Part shown: positions 16,734 through 25,103 of the stretch, one piece after another
How positions within the stretch are numbered: the first letter of the stretch is position 1
How the letters are laid out: each line of letters begins with the position of its first letter
NCBI RefSeq assembly: GCF_000423285.1
Contig: NZ_AUHR01000003.1
Location: forward strand, 1-64,000
Reading direction: 5' to 3'
Length of the DNA stretch: 64,000 bases
Origin: Laribacter hongkongensis DSM 14985
Lineage (GTDB): Bacteria > Pseudomonadota > Gammaproteobacteria > Burkholderiales > Aquaspirillaceae
Notes under the pieces: model-generated
What the model was told of the DNA's origin: nothing
Seen by the model: the letters and a program-made list of their open reading frames with translations, nothing else
Database searches by the model: none
Translations under genes and position numbers: made by a program

Positions 16734-18866
16734 TCAGTGCTGGCCGTAGGCTTCCAGCCCGGCGCGGATCAGCTCCGGTGCCAGCCCCAGTGCCCAGGCG
16801 CCGGCCACGGTGGCCAGTACGCTCTCCAGCGGTTCGGCCAGCGGTGACAGCCGGTCCACTGCCATCAGCACTTCACGCTGCGTGCCGGTTGCCAGTTCGA
16901 TCAGCCCGGCACGTACGATGACGGCCCGGCCGTTGCGGGCCAGATGGGCGGTCAGGACTTCCGGTTCGCCAAGGCTGTAGAACATGACCTCACCGTCAGC
17001 GAGCGATGCCATGTCGGCTACCAGCGGATCGTCGGCATTGAGTACGGCGACACCGCGCTTGAGGACGACATCGACCTGGGTGCGCATCACGCGGTAGAGC
17101 TGGTCACTGTTCAGGACCTCCAGGTCTTCGAGCGTGTAGTCAGGCTCAAGGGAGGTCACCACGCCGATCTGGCAGCGGTCGTACGGAAGGCCTTCGGCCG
17201 CCAGGGTGCGCGGAGGCGTTTCGAACACGCCGGCTTCTACCTGGCGGTTGAGCAGGATCTTGTGGCCCGAGGCAAAGTCGGTGGCATCGCGCGACTGGAA
17301 ACGGCGACCGTTGTAATACAGGCCATCGGCGCAGGCGAGGCCGACATGGCGGCCGGAGAACTGCACCAGCTGGGCCAGCATGCGGGCCACCGGCGTGGTG
17401 TTGCGGGTGCCGGTAATGCCGATCAGGGGGATGCGGCCGTCAGCATCGTGCGGGAACAGGTGTTCGACGATGGCCCGGCCGACGGCTCGCGGCTTGCCCG
17501 AGGCCGGGCGCAGGTGCATGAGCAGGCCTGGGCCGGCGTTGACTTCGACGATGGCGCCACGCTGTTCTTCCAGCGGACGGGAGATGTCTTCGCATACGAG
17601 GTCGATGCCGGCGATGTCGAGGCCGACCACGCGGGCGGCGAGCGACACGGCGGCGGCAACATCCGGGTGGACTTCGTCAGTGCAGTCAAAGGCCACGTTG
17701 CCGTTGCGCTGGATCAGGACCGGTTCGCCGGCCGGTGGCACGGAGTCGCCGGTATAACCCTTGCGGGCCAGTTCAAGGCGGGCTGCGGTATCGAGGCGGG
17801 CGAAGTTGAGCGGGTGGTCTTCGGTGCTGCCGCGGCGCGGGTCGGTGTTGATCTGGCTGGCGATCAGTTCGTAGATCGTCGACTTGCCGTCGCCGGTCAC
17901 CCAGGCTTCTTCGCCGCGGGCTGCTGCCACCAGCTTGCCACCGACCACCAGCAGGCGGTGTTCGATGCCGGTGACGAAGCGTTCGACGATGACGCCGCTG
18001 CCTTCTTCGATGGCTACGCCGTAGGCCTGCATGACTTCGTCGCGGGTATGCAGGTTGGTGAACACGCCGCGGCCGTGGTTGCCGTCGTAGGGTTTGACGA
18101 CAACCGGCAGGCCGATGTCTTCAGCGGCTTCCCAGGCTTCTTCGGCGTTCTTGACGTAGCGGCCTTCCGGTACCGGAACGCCGCAGGCAGACAGCAGCTG
18201 TTTGGTCAGGTCCTTGTCACGCGAAATGCCTTCGGCAATGGCGCTGGTCTGGTCGGTTTCCGCTGTCCAGATGCGGCGCAGTGCGCGCCCGTAACCGAAC
18301 TGCACCAGGTTGCCGGAGTTCAGGCGGATATAGGGGATGTCGCGGTCGTCTGCCGCATCGACGATGCTGGCGGTCGAAGGGCCGAGGCAGTGGTCGTCCA
18401 CCATGTCGCGCAGGCGCTGGACCGTGGCAGCCACGTCAAACGGGCGGTCTTCCATGGCGGCGAGCACCAGCTCCCGGGCGGCAAACAGGGCTTCGCGGGT
18501 GACGTCTTCATGCCAGGCCCGCACGATGACCTTGTACTGGCCTCGTTTGGAGAGTTCACGGGCCTTGCCGAATCCACCCGGCATGCCAGCGAGGTTTTGC
18601 AGCTCGAGGGTGACGTGTTCGAGGATGTGCCCGGGCCAGGTGCCTTCTTTCAGGCGGCGCAGGAATCCGCCGCGCTCTTCATAGCTGCAACGGTGTTCGA
18701 TGAGGGTCGGCAGCCATGACGACAGCCTTTCGTAGAAACCCGGGATGGTGTTGGACGGACAGTCTTCCAGATCGCCGATATCGATCCATGCTTCAAGAAC
18801 CGGGCGATAGGTCCACATGTTCGGACCACGCAGCGACTGGATGCGAAGAAATTTGATGTCTTTCAT
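16734..18866 (-). CDS. Second cyanophycin synthetase paralogue (CphA')
   Basis: A 710-residue paralogue of the neighbouring CphA, alignable from the N-domain (IQSLRGPNMWTYRP) through an apparently intact ATP-grasp domain (EDIGLPVVVKPYDGNHGRG, EVNAGPGLLMHLRP). Two changes stand out. The Mur-ligase P-loop reads TGTRNTTPVAR instead of GTNGKTTT, losing the lysine that binds ATP phosphates, and the protein stops about 150 residues earlier than CphA, removing most of the Mur C-terminal domain. Betaproteobacteria commonly carry such a CphA/CphA' pair. It may have only the ATP-grasp activity, act in a hetero-oligomer or prime the polymer; which is unknown. ATG at 18866. Divergent from the ABC transporter gene. 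Confidence 0.9.
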   Translation of the reverse strand: MKDIKFLRIQSLRGPNMWTYRPVLEAWIDIGDLEDCPSNTIPGFYERLSSWLPTLIEHRCSYEERGGFLRRLKEGTWPGHILEHVTLELQNLAGMPGGFGKARELSKRGQYKVIVRAWHEDVTREALFAARELVLAAMEDRPFDVAATVQRLRDMVDDHCLGPSTASIVDAADDRDIPYIRLNSGNLVQFGYGRALRRIWTAETDQTSAIAEGISRDKDLTKQLLSACGVPVPEGRYVKNAEEAWEAAEDIGLPVVVKPYDGNHGRGVFTNLHTRDEVMQAYGVAIEEGSGVIVERFVTGIEHRLLVVGGKLVAAARGEEAWVTGDGKSTIYELIASQINTDPRRGSTEDHPLNFARLDTAARLELARKGYTGDSVPPAGEPVLIQRNGNVAFDCTDEVHPDVAAAVSLAARVVGLDIAGIDLVCEDISRPLEEQRGAIVEVNAGPGLLMHLRPASGKPRAVGRAIVEHLFPHDADGRIPLIGITGTRNTTPVARMLAQLVQFSGRHVGLACADGLYYNGRRFQSRDATDFASGHKILLNRQVEAGVFETPPRTLAAEGLPYDRCQIGVVTSLEPDYTLEDLEVLNSDQLYRVMRTQVDVVLKRGVAVLNADDPLVADMASLADGEVMFYSLGEPEVLTAHLARNGRAVIVRAGLIELATGTQREVLMAVDRLSPLAEPLESVLATVAGAWALGLAPELIRAGLEAYGQH

Positions 18867-19424
18867 GCTTTGAGATCTGACCGTCGCAATGGACGGAACA
18901 TTCCTTTGCAGTGTTGGCCCGAAACCTGAAACGGCAAAGCCGGATTCCGGTTTTGAGGCGCGGGGTAAATGCCGGTCTGCAATAAATACCCGCTGTCAGT
19001 CTTTTGGAATTCCTGATTGCGGTTTTGTCGGGAAGGTCGTGAATTAAAGTGTCAGAACACTTGCCTGTATACCTGTCCGACGGGGGCTACTATACACGGC
19101 CTGTGCTAGCAATTAAACTGTGCGAACCTGATGGTCAGGTGAGTCTTTTCAGGCAACTAAACCCTTGTTTGGTCAAGCTCCAAATGGATTCCCCTGCCAT
19201 CTGAAAACAATTCATTACAATTCATTGCAAATTGCTACGAGACAAGATGCCTGAATTGTAAGGACGTGCAACGATTGTCAGGTATTTTGTTCCGGCGGGG
19301 GTTTTATTCGTTCGCCCGGATTAAGCAATATGGTGTAAGTCAAGTCCAGAAAAACAAATTGCCATATCACAAAGACCCGGTTTAATCGCAAATTGACCGG
19401 GCGGGAATTGAGAAACGGATTTTC
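18867..19424. other. Divergent regulatory region between cphA' and ABC/DUF1854 genes
   Basis: A 558-bp gap with no coding frame. On the minus strand a possible promoter for cphA' is TTTAAT (19112-19117), 17 nt, TATAGT (19089-19094), leaving a leader of about 220 nt. Toward the ABC gene the DNA becomes AT-richer and contains a tandem aattcattac/aattcattgc (about 19209-19228). I see no clean ArgR or NtrC site, though nitrogen or arginine control would make sense for cyanophycin. Confidence 0.4.
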
Positions 19425-21713
19425 ATGGCCGATTTAAAAGTGGATCCGAGCGATAACGGTCTGACGCAATTGCCGCCGGAATGGCGCGACCAGGTGCAGG
19501 CCCTGCTGGCGGCTGGTGAACAGGTCATCAGCTGGCTGCCGGTCGATCTGGACGAACGCCTGCGTTTTGCCCAAAGCCTGGTTTTTTTGAGCAATCAACG
19601 CCTTGTGGCTTTTGCCGGCACGGAAGGCTGGCAGTCATGGCCATTCCGGAGCGGGCTGGTCTTGCAGCTTTCCGATCATGCAGGTGCCGGCATGCTGGAA
19701 CTGGTGGATGACCGGCACCGGCTGGGCGTCTGGCGTTTCACCCTCGGCCACAATCCCGTAGCCCAGCGCCTGATCGACACCTTCGTCCGGCAGCAAGACC
19801 GCGTGCTGCTGGGGGTCGAGCCCGAGGCTGACGAGCACGAGGCCGTTTGTCCCAGCTGCCACCTGCCATTGCCGGAAGGCGAAGACGAATGCCCGGTCTG
19901 CACGCACATCGAGGGCAAGCCGCCCTCCACCTGGACGCTGTTCCGGCTGTGGCGATTTGCCAGACCCTACTATCCGCAGCTGCTGCTGGGATTCATCCTG
20001 ACCCTGGCCAGCACGGCTGCCACGCTGGTGCCGCCTTACCTCACCATGCCGCTGATGGACAAGGTGCTGATCCCTTACCAGAACGGCGTACCGATCGATA
20101 CGCATCTGGTTTCCCTCTATCTGGGCGGGCTGCTGGCCTCTGCGGTCCTCGCCTGGATACTGGGCTGGGGACGTACCTATATCCTCGCACTGGTTTCCGA
20201 ACGCATCGGTGCTGACCTGCGTACCACCACGTACGAGCACCTGCTCAAGCTGTCGCTGCAATACTTCGGCGGCAAGCGCACTGGTGACCTGATGGCGCGG
20301 ATCGGCTCGGAAACCGACCGCATCAACGTGTTCCTCTCGCTGCACCTGCTGGATTTTGCCACCGACATCCTGATGATCGGCATGACGTCGCTGATCCTGT
20401 TCTCGATCAATCCGTGGCTGGCACTGGTGACCCTGCTGCCCTTGCCGTTCATCGGCTGGATGATCCATGCCGTACGTGACCACCTGCGCCACGGCTTTGA
20501 AAAAGTGGACCGCATCTGGTCCGAGGTCACCAACGTGCTGGCCGATACCATTCCCGGCATCCGGGTGGTCAAGGCCTTTGCGCAGGAAAAGCGCGAAGCC
20601 CAGCGTTTCCGCGAAGCCAACCGGCACAACCTCATGGTCAATGACCGGGTCAACCGGGTCTGGTCGCTGTTTTCACCCACGGTCACCCTGTTGACCGAGG
20701 TCGGCATTCTGGTGGTATGGGCCTTCGGCATCTGGCAGATTTCGCAAAACCAGATCACTGTCGGTGTGCTGACTGCTTTCCTGGCTTACATCGGCCGTTT
20801 TTATACGCGTCTGGATTCGATGAGCCGCATCGTATCGGTCACGCAAAAGGCTGCGGCGGGTGCCAAACGGATTTTCGACATCCTTGACCATGTGTCCAAT
20901 GTACCGGAGCCGGCAAAGCCGGTAGCCATCCGCACGGTCAAGGGCGCCATCGAGCTGCGCCAGGTCGGCTTTCGCTACGGCAGCCGCCAGGTCAGCCGCG
21001 GCATTGACCTGACCATCCGGCCAGGCGAGATGATCGGCCTTGTCGGCCACAGCGGTTCGGGCAAGAGCACGCTGGTCAACCTGATCTGCCGTTTTTACGA
21101 TGTGAGCGAGGGTGCCATCCTGCTCGACGGGGTGGACATCCGCTCGCTGGCCATCGCCGATTACCGCCAGCATATCGGACTGGTATTGCAGGAGCCGTTC
21201 CTGTTCTTTGGCACCATTGCCGACAACATTGCCTATGGCAAGCCCGGCGCCACCCGTGCCGAAATCATCGCGGCCGCCCGTGCCGCGCACGCGCACGAAT
21301 TCATCCTGCGCCTGCCGCACGGTTACGACTCGCTGGTGGGAGAGCGCGGTCAGGCCCTGTCCGGTGGTGAACGCCAGCGCATCTCGATTGCGCGTGCACT
21401 TTTGATTGATCCGAAAATCCTGATTCTGGACGAAGCCACGGCATCGGTGGATACCGAGACGGAAAAGGAAATCCAGAAGGCACTCGACAACCTGGTCAAG
21501 GGCCGTACCACGATTGCCATTGCCCACCGGCTGTCGACCTTGCAAAAGGCCGACCGTCTGGTGGTGCTGGACCGTGGCCGTGTTGTCGAGGTGGGCAGTC
21601 ATGACGAGCTGATGGAAGAAGAGGGCGCCTATTACCGGCTTTACCAGGCCCAGCAGCGTCTGAGTGACCACGAGTTGCCCAGCCCGACCAACCACGCCGT
21701 TGCCGCAGCCTGA
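19425..21713 (+). CDS. Cyanophycin-associated ABC transporter (fused permease-ATPase, Cys4 N-terminal extension)
   Basis: A 762-residue exporter-type half transporter. Residues 1-165 form an unusual soluble extension (start MADLKVDPSDNGLTQLPPEW) with a zinc-ribbon-like Cys142-x2-Cys145 ... Cys156-x2-Cys159. Six transmembrane helices follow (about 180-470, with YFGGKRTGDLMARIGSETDR), then the ATPase with Walker A GHSGSGKST near 541, signature LSGGERQR near 645 and Walker B ILILDEATAS. All nucleotide-binding motifs are intact, so it should hydrolyse ATP as a dimer. From memory, this transporter and the DUF1854 gene next to it recur beside cphA in betaproteobacteria and carry the label 'cyanophycin metabolism-associated'. 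Substrate unknown. ATG at 19425; no strong Shine-Dalgarno. Confidence 0.85.
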   Translation: MADLKVDPSDNGLTQLPPEWRDQVQALLAAGEQVISWLPVDLDERLRFAQSLVFLSNQRLVAFAGTEGWQSWPFRSGLVLQLSDHAGAGMLELVDDRHRLGVWRFTLGHNPVAQRLIDTFVRQQDRVLLGVEPEADEHEAVCPSCHLPLPEGEDECPVCTHIEGKPPSTWTLFRLWRFARPYYPQLLLGFILTLASTAATLVPPYLTMPLMDKVLIPYQNGVPIDTHLVSLYLGGLLASAVLAWILGWGRTYILALVSERIGADLRTTTYEHLLKLSLQYFGGKRTGDLMARIGSETDRINVFLSLHLLDFATDILMIGMTSLILFSINPWLALVTLLPLPFIGWMIHAVRDHLRHGFEKVDRIWSEVTNVLADTIPGIRVVKAFAQEKREAQRFREANRHNLMVNDRVNRVWSLFSPTVTLLTEVGILVVWAFGIWQISQNQITVGVLTAFLAYIGRFYTRLDSMSRIVSVTQKAAAGAKRIFDILDHVSNVPEPAKPVAIRTVKGAIELRQVGFRYGSRQVSRGIDLTIRPGEMIGLVGHSGSGKSTLVNLICRFYDVSEGAILLDGVDIRSLAIADYRQHIGLVLQEPFLFFGTIADNIAYGKPGATRAEIIAAARAAHAHEFILRLPHGYDSLVGERGQALSGGERQRISIARALLIDPKILILDEATASVDTETEKEIQKALDNLVKGRTTIAIAHRLSTLQKADRLVVLDRGRVVEVGSHDELMEEEGAYYRLYQAQQRLSDHELPSPTNHAVAAA

Positions 21714-21727
21714 ATGGATACGCCAGC

Positions 21728-22192
21728 ATGATGAATCCCGATCTGTCCCTGAATCCGTTTGGCCGGCTGGTGCTGGTGACGCCTGATGGTACCAGCCATG
21801 AGGGCGTGACGCCGGTCCGGGCTTTTCCCGTTGCCGCGCCGGAAGAAGGCATTGCCCTGGTGTCGCCCGACGGGCGCGAACTGGCCTGGATCGACAGGCT
21901 GGCCGACCTGCCGGCCGCCACGCGGCTACTGGTGGAGAACGCCCTAGCAGGCCGCGAGTTCATGCCTGAAATCCGGCGTATCGAAGCGGTCTCCGGTTAC
22001 GTCTGTCCCTGCCAGTGGGAGGTGGAAACCGACCGCGGCATGACGCGCCTGACCCTCAAGGGCGAAGAAGACATCCGCCGGCTGGCTCCGCCGACGCTGC
22101 TGATTACCGACAGTCACGGTATCCATTTCCTGATCCGTGATCCGGAGGCGCTGGACCGCATCAGCCGCAAGATTCTCGACCGTTTCCTGTAA
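21728..22192 (+). CDS. DUF1854 family protein (cyanophycin-associated)
   Basis: A 154-residue soluble protein starting MMNPDLSLNPFGRLVLVTPDG, with a beta-rich N-terminal half (HEGVTPVRAFPVAAPEEGIALVSPDG, GRELAWIDRLADL) and a C-terminal part ending RDPEALDRISRKILDRFL. This matches the DUF1854 family as I recall it, found next to the preceding ABC transporter in cphA-carrying betaproteobacteria. It starts 14 nt after the ABC stop, so the two are one operon. No signal peptide, membrane helix or catalytic motif is visible. A partner or regulator of the transporter is the likeliest role, purely from context. Confidence 0.8.
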   Translation: MMNPDLSLNPFGRLVLVTPDGTSHEGVTPVRAFPVAAPEEGIALVSPDGRELAWIDRLADLPAATRLLVENALAGREFMPEIRRIEAVSGYVCPCQWEVETDRGMTRLTLKGEEDIRRLAPPTLLITDSHGIHFLIRDPEALDRISRKILDRFL

Positions 22193-22277
22193 TGTTTTCG
22201 CACTGGCCAGCGTGATGTTTCAGCGTTGGCAATGGTGGAAGTGCGAGCAGGTTGTCAGGTGTTTGCCGGATGGTTTG

Positions 22278-22321
22278 CAACAGCCTGTCATGAGCCGGAG
22301 CGGGCTCGTGACAGGCTGTTG
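22278..22321. terminator. Long hairpin between converging genes
   Basis: CAACAGCCTGTCA and its exact complement enclose a second stem GAGCC/GGCTC. The hairpin ends 1 nt before the stop of the metallophosphoesterase and lies 85 nt past the DUF1854 stop. No U tract, so function as a bidirectional terminator is only likely. Confidence 0.5.
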
Positions 22322-22322
22322 G

Positions 22323-23075
22323 TCATGTGGCGCGGCGATGACTGACGAATCCGGTTTCAAGTGCACTGCCCCAGTCCTCCCGGCCATTTTGCCGGGCCAT
22401 TGCCGCAGCGGCATGCCAGTCATAGGCAACCGCCAGCAGTCTGGCTGACCATCCCCGTGCCGTGCGTTCCAGCATGGCGTAGCGTGCATGCGGCGAGCCG
22501 GTTTCCATGCGGTGGAGAAAAGGGTGGCTGTCTTCGTATGCCTGCAATCCCGTACTGCCGGGGTTGACGATCAGGCGTCCGTCATCCAGCTGCATGACCC
22601 GTGGACAATGCGTGTGGCCACACAGGATCAGCGATGCCGGTGTGTTGCCAGCCAGCCGTGCAGCTTCGTCTTGCCGGGCCGGCCGGCTTCCCGAGGCGGT
22701 GATGACTTCGAGGAAGTATTCCAGGTCGCTGCCGGGAGTGCCGTGTACCAGAAGCACCTCGTCAGACAGCCATAGCTGTTCAGGCAGGCTGGCGATCCAG
22801 TGGCGCTGTTCTGCCGTGATGTTTGCGTCGGCAAATGCATCGGAGGCTCCCATGCTGCTGCGATCAGCCTCGAGGATCTGTCTTTCGTGATTGCCCCTGA
22901 TGGTCGGCAGATCCAGTGCCATCAGGCGGCTGGCAGTCTCGCGCGGTTGCAGCGGGCCGGACAGGATGTCACCCAGATTGACGATGAGGTCCGCTCCGCG
23001 CTGGCGGATGTCGGCAAGCACGGCATCCAGTGCAGCAAGGTTGCCGTGGATATCGGAGATGGCTGCAATTTTCAT
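22323..23075 (-). CDS. Metallophosphoesterase (YfcE-like/Ap4A-hydrolase-like)
   Basis: A 250-residue calcineurin-like phosphoesterase with the metal motifs in the expected order: SDIHGN (residues 7-12), GDILSG, GNHE, LVHGTPGS and CGHTHCPR. The compact size, absence of a signal peptide and the VNPGSTGLQAYED end place it with cytoplasmic YfcE/MJ0936-like or diadenosine-tetraphosphatase-like enzymes; the actual substrate is not determined. Start is the ATG at 23073-23075, where the domain begins (MKIAAISDIHGN); the frame upstream is open but unlike the family. It is transcribed toward the cyanophycin genes, apparently unrelated to them. Confidence 0.85.
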   Translation of the reverse strand: MKIAAISDIHGNLAALDAVLADIRQRGADLIVNLGDILSGPLQPRETASRLMALDLPTIRGNHERQILEADRSSMGASDAFADANITAEQRHWIASLPEQLWLSDEVLLVHGTPGSDLEYFLEVITASGSRPARQDEAARLAGNTPASLILCGHTHCPRVMQLDDGRLIVNPGSTGLQAYEDSHPFLHRMETGSPHARYAMLERTARGWSARLLAVAYDWHAAAAMARQNGREDWGSALETGFVSHRRAT

Positions 23076-23214
23076 GACTGCATCGTAATCCAAGGGTACG
23101 GGCCGCATCTGCTTTTCCGGTACCGGCTGACCCTGGTCTGGCATGCATCCGGTGGATGCATACGCATCCGCGTGCCCGGCCGCACACCGCGGGTATTGCG
23201 CAGCAGGCATGAAA

Positions 23215-23244
23215 TGAAAAAGCCACTCCGGGAGGAGTGGCTTT
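23215..23244 (-). terminator. Intrinsic terminator of livK-like gene
   Basis: Stem AAAGCCACTCC / GGAGTGGCTTT with a GGGA loop and a T run on the minus strand, 19 nt past the stop. Confidence 0.85.
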
Positions 23245-23262
23245 ATGAGGGCTGGAACGGGT

Positions 23263-24438
23263 TTACTGACCGCCACCCACCACGTCGGCGATTTCCCACT
23301 GGCCGTTGCGTACCTGGTAGATGGTCACGGCGCCGTTCTTGCGGTTGCCGGCTTCGTCGAATTCGACCAGACCGGTGGCACCGTTGAACTTCGATTGCTG
23401 CACGGCCGGCAGATACTTGGCCGGATCAACCGAGTCGGCGCGCTTCATGGCATCGACCAGCACACGGGCAGCGTCATAGGCATAGGTGGAGTACAGCACG
23501 ACACCGGCACCGGTCTTGGCCTTCAGCTTTTCCTCAAACGAGGTGTAGCCCGGCAGCTTGTCGCGCGGAGCGCCCGGCTGGCTGGAGTACTGGCCTTCGC
23601 CGGCATCACCGGAAAGCTGGAGGAATACCGGCGTATAGAGGCCGTCGCTGCCGAAGAGCTTGGCCTTGATGCCGAGTTTCTGCATCTGGCGGGCCATCGG
23701 TCCGGCCTGGGCGTCCATGCCGCCGTAGTAGATGGCATCAGGGTTGGCGGCCTTGATGGCCGTCAGGATGGCGGTAAAGTCCGTGGCCTTGTCATTGGTG
23801 AATTCGCGTTTGACGATTTCGGCACCGGCAGCCTTGGCGGCTTTTTCGAATTCGTCAGCCACGCCCTGGCCATAGGCCGTGCGGTCGTCGACCACGGCGA
23901 TCTTCTTGATGCCTTGCTTGTTGACCACGAATTCGGCCATGGCCTGGCCTTGCTGCACGTCATCGGCAATCATGCGGAAGACGTTTTTGTAACCTTGCGA
24001 AGTCACTTGCGGGCTGGTGGCCGACGGGGTGATCTGCGGGATGCCGGCTTCGGCGTAGATCTTCGATGCGGTGATGGTCGGACCCGAGGTCAGGTGGCCC
24101 ACCAGGCCGACAATCTTGTCGTCGACAAAGCGCTGGGCAACCTGGGTAGCGGTTTTCGGATCGCCGGCATCGTCGGCGCTGACCAGTTCGAACTTGACCT
24201 TCTGGCCGCCGATGACCAGACCTTCTGCATTGGCTTCATCCAGGGCGATGGCCACCCCGTTATCTGCATCCTTGCCCATATGGGCAACCGGGCCCGACAG
24301 CGGTGCGGCATGACCGATCTTGACCACTACTTCACCCGGCTCGGCAGTGGCGGCCTGGGTCGGTGCGGCTTCTTTCTGGCCGCATGCAGCCAGGGCGAGG
24401 GTCACGGCAGAAACTAACAACAGCTTTTGGGCATGCAT
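23263..24438 (-). CDS. Branched-chain amino acid ABC transporter substrate-binding lipoprotein (LivK-like)
   Basis: A 391-residue type I periplasmic binding protein. The N-terminus MHAQKLLLVSAVTLALAAC has a lipobox LAAC with Cys19, so it should be lipid-anchored, and the mature protein starts with a Thr/Ala/Glu-rich linker. Family motifs include VVVKIGHAAPLSGPVAHMGKD, PQITPSATSP and GPTITASKIYAEAGIPQ. Leu, Ile, Val or other amino acids are usual ligands. There is no permease or ATPase gene beside it, so it must serve a transporter encoded elsewhere. The start at 24438 has AGGGAG upstream. A near-consensus promoter lies about 105 nt upstream and a terminator follows, so it is monocistronic. 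Confidence 0.88.
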   Translation of the reverse strand: MHAQKLLLVSAVTLALAACGQKEAAPTQAATAEPGEVVVKIGHAAPLSGPVAHMGKDADNGVAIALDEANAEGLVIGGQKVKFELVSADDAGDPKTATQVAQRFVDDKIVGLVGHLTSGPTITASKIYAEAGIPQITPSATSPQVTSQGYKNVFRMIADDVQQGQAMAEFVVNKQGIKKIAVVDDRTAYGQGVADEFEKAAKAAGAEIVKREFTNDKATDFTAILTAIKAANPDAIYYGGMDAQAGPMARQMQKLGIKAKLFGSDGLYTPVFLQLSGDAGEGQYSSQPGAPRDKLPGYTSFEEKLKAKTGAGVVLYSTYAYDAARVLVDAMKRADSVDPAKYLPAVQQSKFNGATGLVEFDEAGNRKNGAVTIYQVRNGQWEIADVVGGGQ

Positions 24439-24542
24439 GGATAACGCTCCCTGGTTCACGGTTTTTCAGAAATGACATGACGGGGGCGGATGCCGGCAGA
24501 AAGAAAGTCCTCCTCAAGCATGGCATTCGCTCATGACTGGCG

Positions 24543-24571
24543 AGTATCGTGATGGTATTTATTTATGTCAA
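24543..24571 (-). promoter_or_regulatory. Sigma-70 promoter of livK-like gene
   Basis: Minus-strand TTGACA (24566-24571), a 17-nt spacer and GATACT (24543-24548): a perfect -35, ideal spacing and a fair -10. The leader to the start codon is about 100 nt. Between this and 24764 the DNA holds no gene. Confidence 0.65.
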
Positions 24572-24764
24572 AGCGAATGACAGTAAAAAAATGTGCGCAT
24601 TTAATTGTATGCGGATGTAAATGCTGACAATACCGGAAAAGGCGGGGGAAGCTGCCGGTTTTGGCAGGAAAGACGAATGGCCTCTGTCTTTTTTGCCAGA
24701 TGCCGGAATGCACGCCTTGCGTCGGGCCGGAAAACACATGGCATGCACGCGCCGAGGCGGAGGG

Positions 24765-24770
24765 TATAAT
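24765..24770 (+). promoter_or_regulatory. -10 element of the DUF2788 gene
   Basis: A perfect TATAAT 32 nt before the ATG at 24803. The matching -35 is poor, so either an activator is needed or the promoter is weak. Confidence 0.45.
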
Positions 24771-24802
24771 CAGGCACCTACTGCAAGGGACTGATCAAAA
24801 AG

Positions 24803-25024
24803 ATGGAATTTTTAAGCCACATGACTGAAGAGCAGTTTACCAATCTGTCGATGATTGTGCTGCTTGGCGGTCTGATCTGCTTTATGGCATTCATTATCTG
24901 GGACCTGGGAAAAAAGTCCGGTGCAGGGCGTTTTGGCACGTTCGTGCTGTTTCTGGCCTTGTTTGTCGGTGTATTGGGATTTGTCCTGAAAAACGTGCTG
25001 GTGGAATTTTTCCTGCTCGGTTGA
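24803..25024 (+). CDS. DUF2788 small membrane protein
   Basis: A 73-residue protein with two transmembrane helices (NLSMIVLLGGLICFMAFIIWDL and FGTFVLFLALFVGVLGFVLK) joined by a short basic loop GKKSGAGR. Length and the MTEEQF...WDLGKKSGAGRFG pattern match DUF2788, a family known from Neisseriales and Burkholderiales with no assigned function. Preceded by a perfect -10 hexamer and followed by a strong terminator, so it forms its own transcription unit. Confidence 0.85.
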   Translation: MEFLSHMTEEQFTNLSMIVLLGGLICFMAFIIWDLGKKSGAGRFGTFVLFLALFVGVLGFVLKNVLVEFFLLG

Positions 25025-25044
25025 GTAGTCTGGCAGACACAAGA

Positions 25045-25077
25045 ACACGGCTCCGGAAATCCGGAGCCGTGTTTTTT
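25045..25077 (+). terminator. Intrinsic terminator of DUF2788 gene
   Basis: Perfect 12-bp stem ACACGGCTCCGG / CCGGAGCCGTGT, loop AAAT, then six T. Confidence 0.92.
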
Positions 25078-25103
25078 ACGGACGGCAGGATCGGGTCGGC
25101 TGT

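Noticed and set aside
19205..19232. Tandem aattcattac/aattcattgc upstream of the ABC transporter, as possible ArgR boxes
   Set aside because: The spacing and core do not match the ArgR palindrome TGAAT-N-ATTCA arrangement; direct, not inverted, repeats. Left only as a note.
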